Below, in pieces: positions 62,953-64,000 of a stretch of DNA of 64,000 nt; within the stretch, counting starts at the first letter, position 1, and every line of letters starts with the position of its first letter. The DNA is from Ustilago trichophora (lineage: Eukaryota > Basidiomycota > Ustilaginomycetes > Ustilaginales > Ustilaginaceae). The translations under genes and the position numbers were made by a program. The stretch spans positions 62,001 to 126,000 of the forward strand of contig OOIN01000015.1 in assembly GCA_900323505.1 (NCBI GenBank), in the 5' to 3' direction. The notes under the pieces were generated by a model. That model was not told the origin of the DNA. It did not search any database and saw only the letters and a list, made by a program, of their open reading frames with translations.

Positions 62953-64000
62953 TTACTGCTTCCTGCCAAGTGTAGCCAGAGCATCATCGTTGAAACCTGT
63001 CTGACCTTCCCTGCCAGCCCGCAAGAAGTGATCGTTTACACCTTCACTGCTGCTACATCTGCTCAATCTAGCCTTGAACCACCTCTTTGCCTCCGGAGAC
63101 TCCCTTCTCTTCCTGACTCCCTCCCTCAATCTGTCCAGAGCTTGAACTGTTGTATCCCAGTTGACGCAGGCGTCAGTGATACTTTGGCCGTAGGTCAATC
63201 CAGTGGGACCTTCGGCAGGGATCTTTTGTTGACCTTCGACAAGGTTGGATTCGATCATGACTCCAAAGATGTTGCAAGAGTTTTCATCGCCGGAAGAGAG
63301 TTGGGTGGCGATGGATTCGACGACTCGCATTTGGTTTGCGTGTTTCTTCTCAGAGTTGCCGTGCGAACAGTCGATCATGATCCTTGCGGGAAGACCAGAG
63401 GAGGTGAGCTTGGAAGATACCGAAGCGACATGTTCGGGAGAGTAGTTGGGACCAGTGTTGGCACCACGAAGGATGACGTGGCAGGCATCGTTTCCGTTTG
63501 TCTCGACAATGGCACTGATGCCCTGTTTGGTTACTGAAAGGAAGACGTGCTCCGAAGAGGCGGCTTTGATGGCATCGACGGCGATAGAGATGCTTCCGTC
63601 CGTGCCGTTTTTGAATCCGATAGGCATGGACAGACCGGAGCTCAGCTCGCGGTGGACTTGGGACTCGGTGGTTCGTGCGCCGATTGCACCCCAAGAGATG
63701 AGGTCGGCAGTGTACTGGGGAGAGATGGTGTCGAGGAATTCGGTGCCGGCAGGAAGACCGAGGTTGTTGACTTCGAGAAGGAAACCTCGGGCGAGACGGA
63801 GACCCTTGTTGATCTGGAAAGAGCCGTTGAGGTTGGGATCGTTGATGAGACCTTTCCATCCAACGGTTGTACGGGGCTTTTCGAAGTAGACTCGCATCAC
63901 AATGTGCAAGTCGTCCTTGGCAGATTCGGAGTACTCTGCGAGTTTCTTGGCGTAGTCCAAGCCGGAGCGAACATCGTGGATGGAGCAGGGACCGACGACT
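62953..64000 (-). CDS. ARO4: DAHP synthase (3-deoxy-7-phosphoheptulonate synthase), 5' end outside window
   Basis: The frame is open to the window end and codes for 348 residues without the N-terminus; it begins with 'VVGPCSIHDVRSGLDYAKKL'. Family segments: 'MRVYFEKPRTTVGWKGLIND', 'ISPQYTADLISWGAIGARTTESQ', 'HREL', 'CHVILRGANTGPNY', 'IMIDCSHGNSEKKHANQ', 'GVMIESNLVEGQQ' and 'YGQSITDACVNW', which hold the metal- and PEP/E4P-binding residues. It makes DAHP from PEP and erythrose 4-phosphate, the first shikimate-pathway step for aromatic amino acids. The C-terminus extends about 38 residues beyond the point where yeast Aro3/Aro4 end, with no similarity there. ARO4 and ARO3 cannot be told apart here. 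Confidence 0.92.
   Translation of the reverse strand, partial: VVGPCSIHDVRSGLDYAKKLAEYSESAKDDLHIVMRVYFEKPRTTVGWKGLINDPNLNGSFQINKGLRLARGFLLEVNNLGLPAGTEFLDTISPQYTADLISWGAIGARTTESQVHRELSSGLSMPIGFKNGTDGSISIAVDAIKAASSEHVFLSVTKQGISAIVETNGNDACHVILRGANTGPNYSPEHVASVSSKLTSSGLPARIMIDCSHGNSEKKHANQMRVVESIATQLSSGDENSCNIFGVMIESNLVEGQQKIPAEGPTGLTYGQSITDACVNWDTTVQALDRLREGVRKRRESPEAKRWFKARLSRCSSSEGVNDHFLRAGREGQTGFNDDALATLGRKQ

Overview
The window looks like a nuclear chromosome segment from a basidiomycete yeast or smut fungus; a relative of Ustilago or Sporisorium is the best guess. This is an inference. The genes are eukaryotic, densely packed and mostly intron-free. The few introns are short (84-143 nt, one of 386 nt), with GTRAGT donors and YAG acceptors. 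Many proteins carry long Ser/Ala/Pro-rich disordered regions. The window contains LIS1, PEX13, eIF2B-alpha, an SKT5-type chitin synthase regulator and a single glycyl-tRNA synthetase gene with two candidate start codons. No rRNA, tRNA or CRISPR array was found.

Region 1 to 12.7 kb: the 5' end of an unidentified gene (minus), a Gfo/Idh/MocA oxidoreductase, a 1120-residue membrane-anchored disordered protein, ATP10 (F-ATPase assembly), an SKT5/CHS4-like chitin synthase regulator with a CaaX end (minus), and a NUDT15-like Nudix hydrolase.

Region 12.7 to 39.98 kb: a 5.6 kb stretch with no convincing gene lies upstream of a four-finger C2H2 transcription factor. That gene has three introns and an 18-nt microexon. 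Then come eIF2B-alpha (GCN3), the DEAD-box helicase DRS1 (minus), ornithine aminotransferase, a twin-CX9C EMI1-like protein (minus), a second C2H2 factor (minus) whose recognition helices nearly match those of the first, a Ser/Pro-rich protein of unknown function (minus), and glycyl-tRNA synthetase with in-frame candidate mitochondrial and cytosolic starts.

Region 40 to 51.8 kb is an accessory, transposon-rich island. It starts with a 2.5 kb cluster of short foldback elements (MITE-like) in at least two sequence families. It continues with an unrecognised multi-pass membrane ORF, the C-terminal part of a tnp2/Plavaka-like transposase, a Ty3/gypsy integrase interrupted by a stop codon, and a DDE_3 transposase remnant. 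A normal spliced flavodoxin-type quinone reductase gene lies between remnants. The island ends with a structurally complete pogo/Fot1-type DNA transposon (2.2 kb, about 42-bp inverted repeats, TA target duplication) inserted between the 3' ends of two convergent genes.

Region 51.9 to 64 kb returns to core genes: LIS1/PAC1 (minus), PEX13, a 2036-residue protein with a C-terminal RING-H2 finger, and a DAHP synthase (minus) that runs off the window.

Neighbouring core genes are functionally unrelated, as expected in a fungus, and no metabolic cluster is evident. The most distinctive signals are the microexon inside a zinc finger, the two factors predicted to share DNA specificity, the foldback-element cluster, the complete transposon with a probable N-terminal frame break, and a recurrent GTACTGTAC/GTACAGTAC intergenic motif between 7.7 and 17.4 kb.
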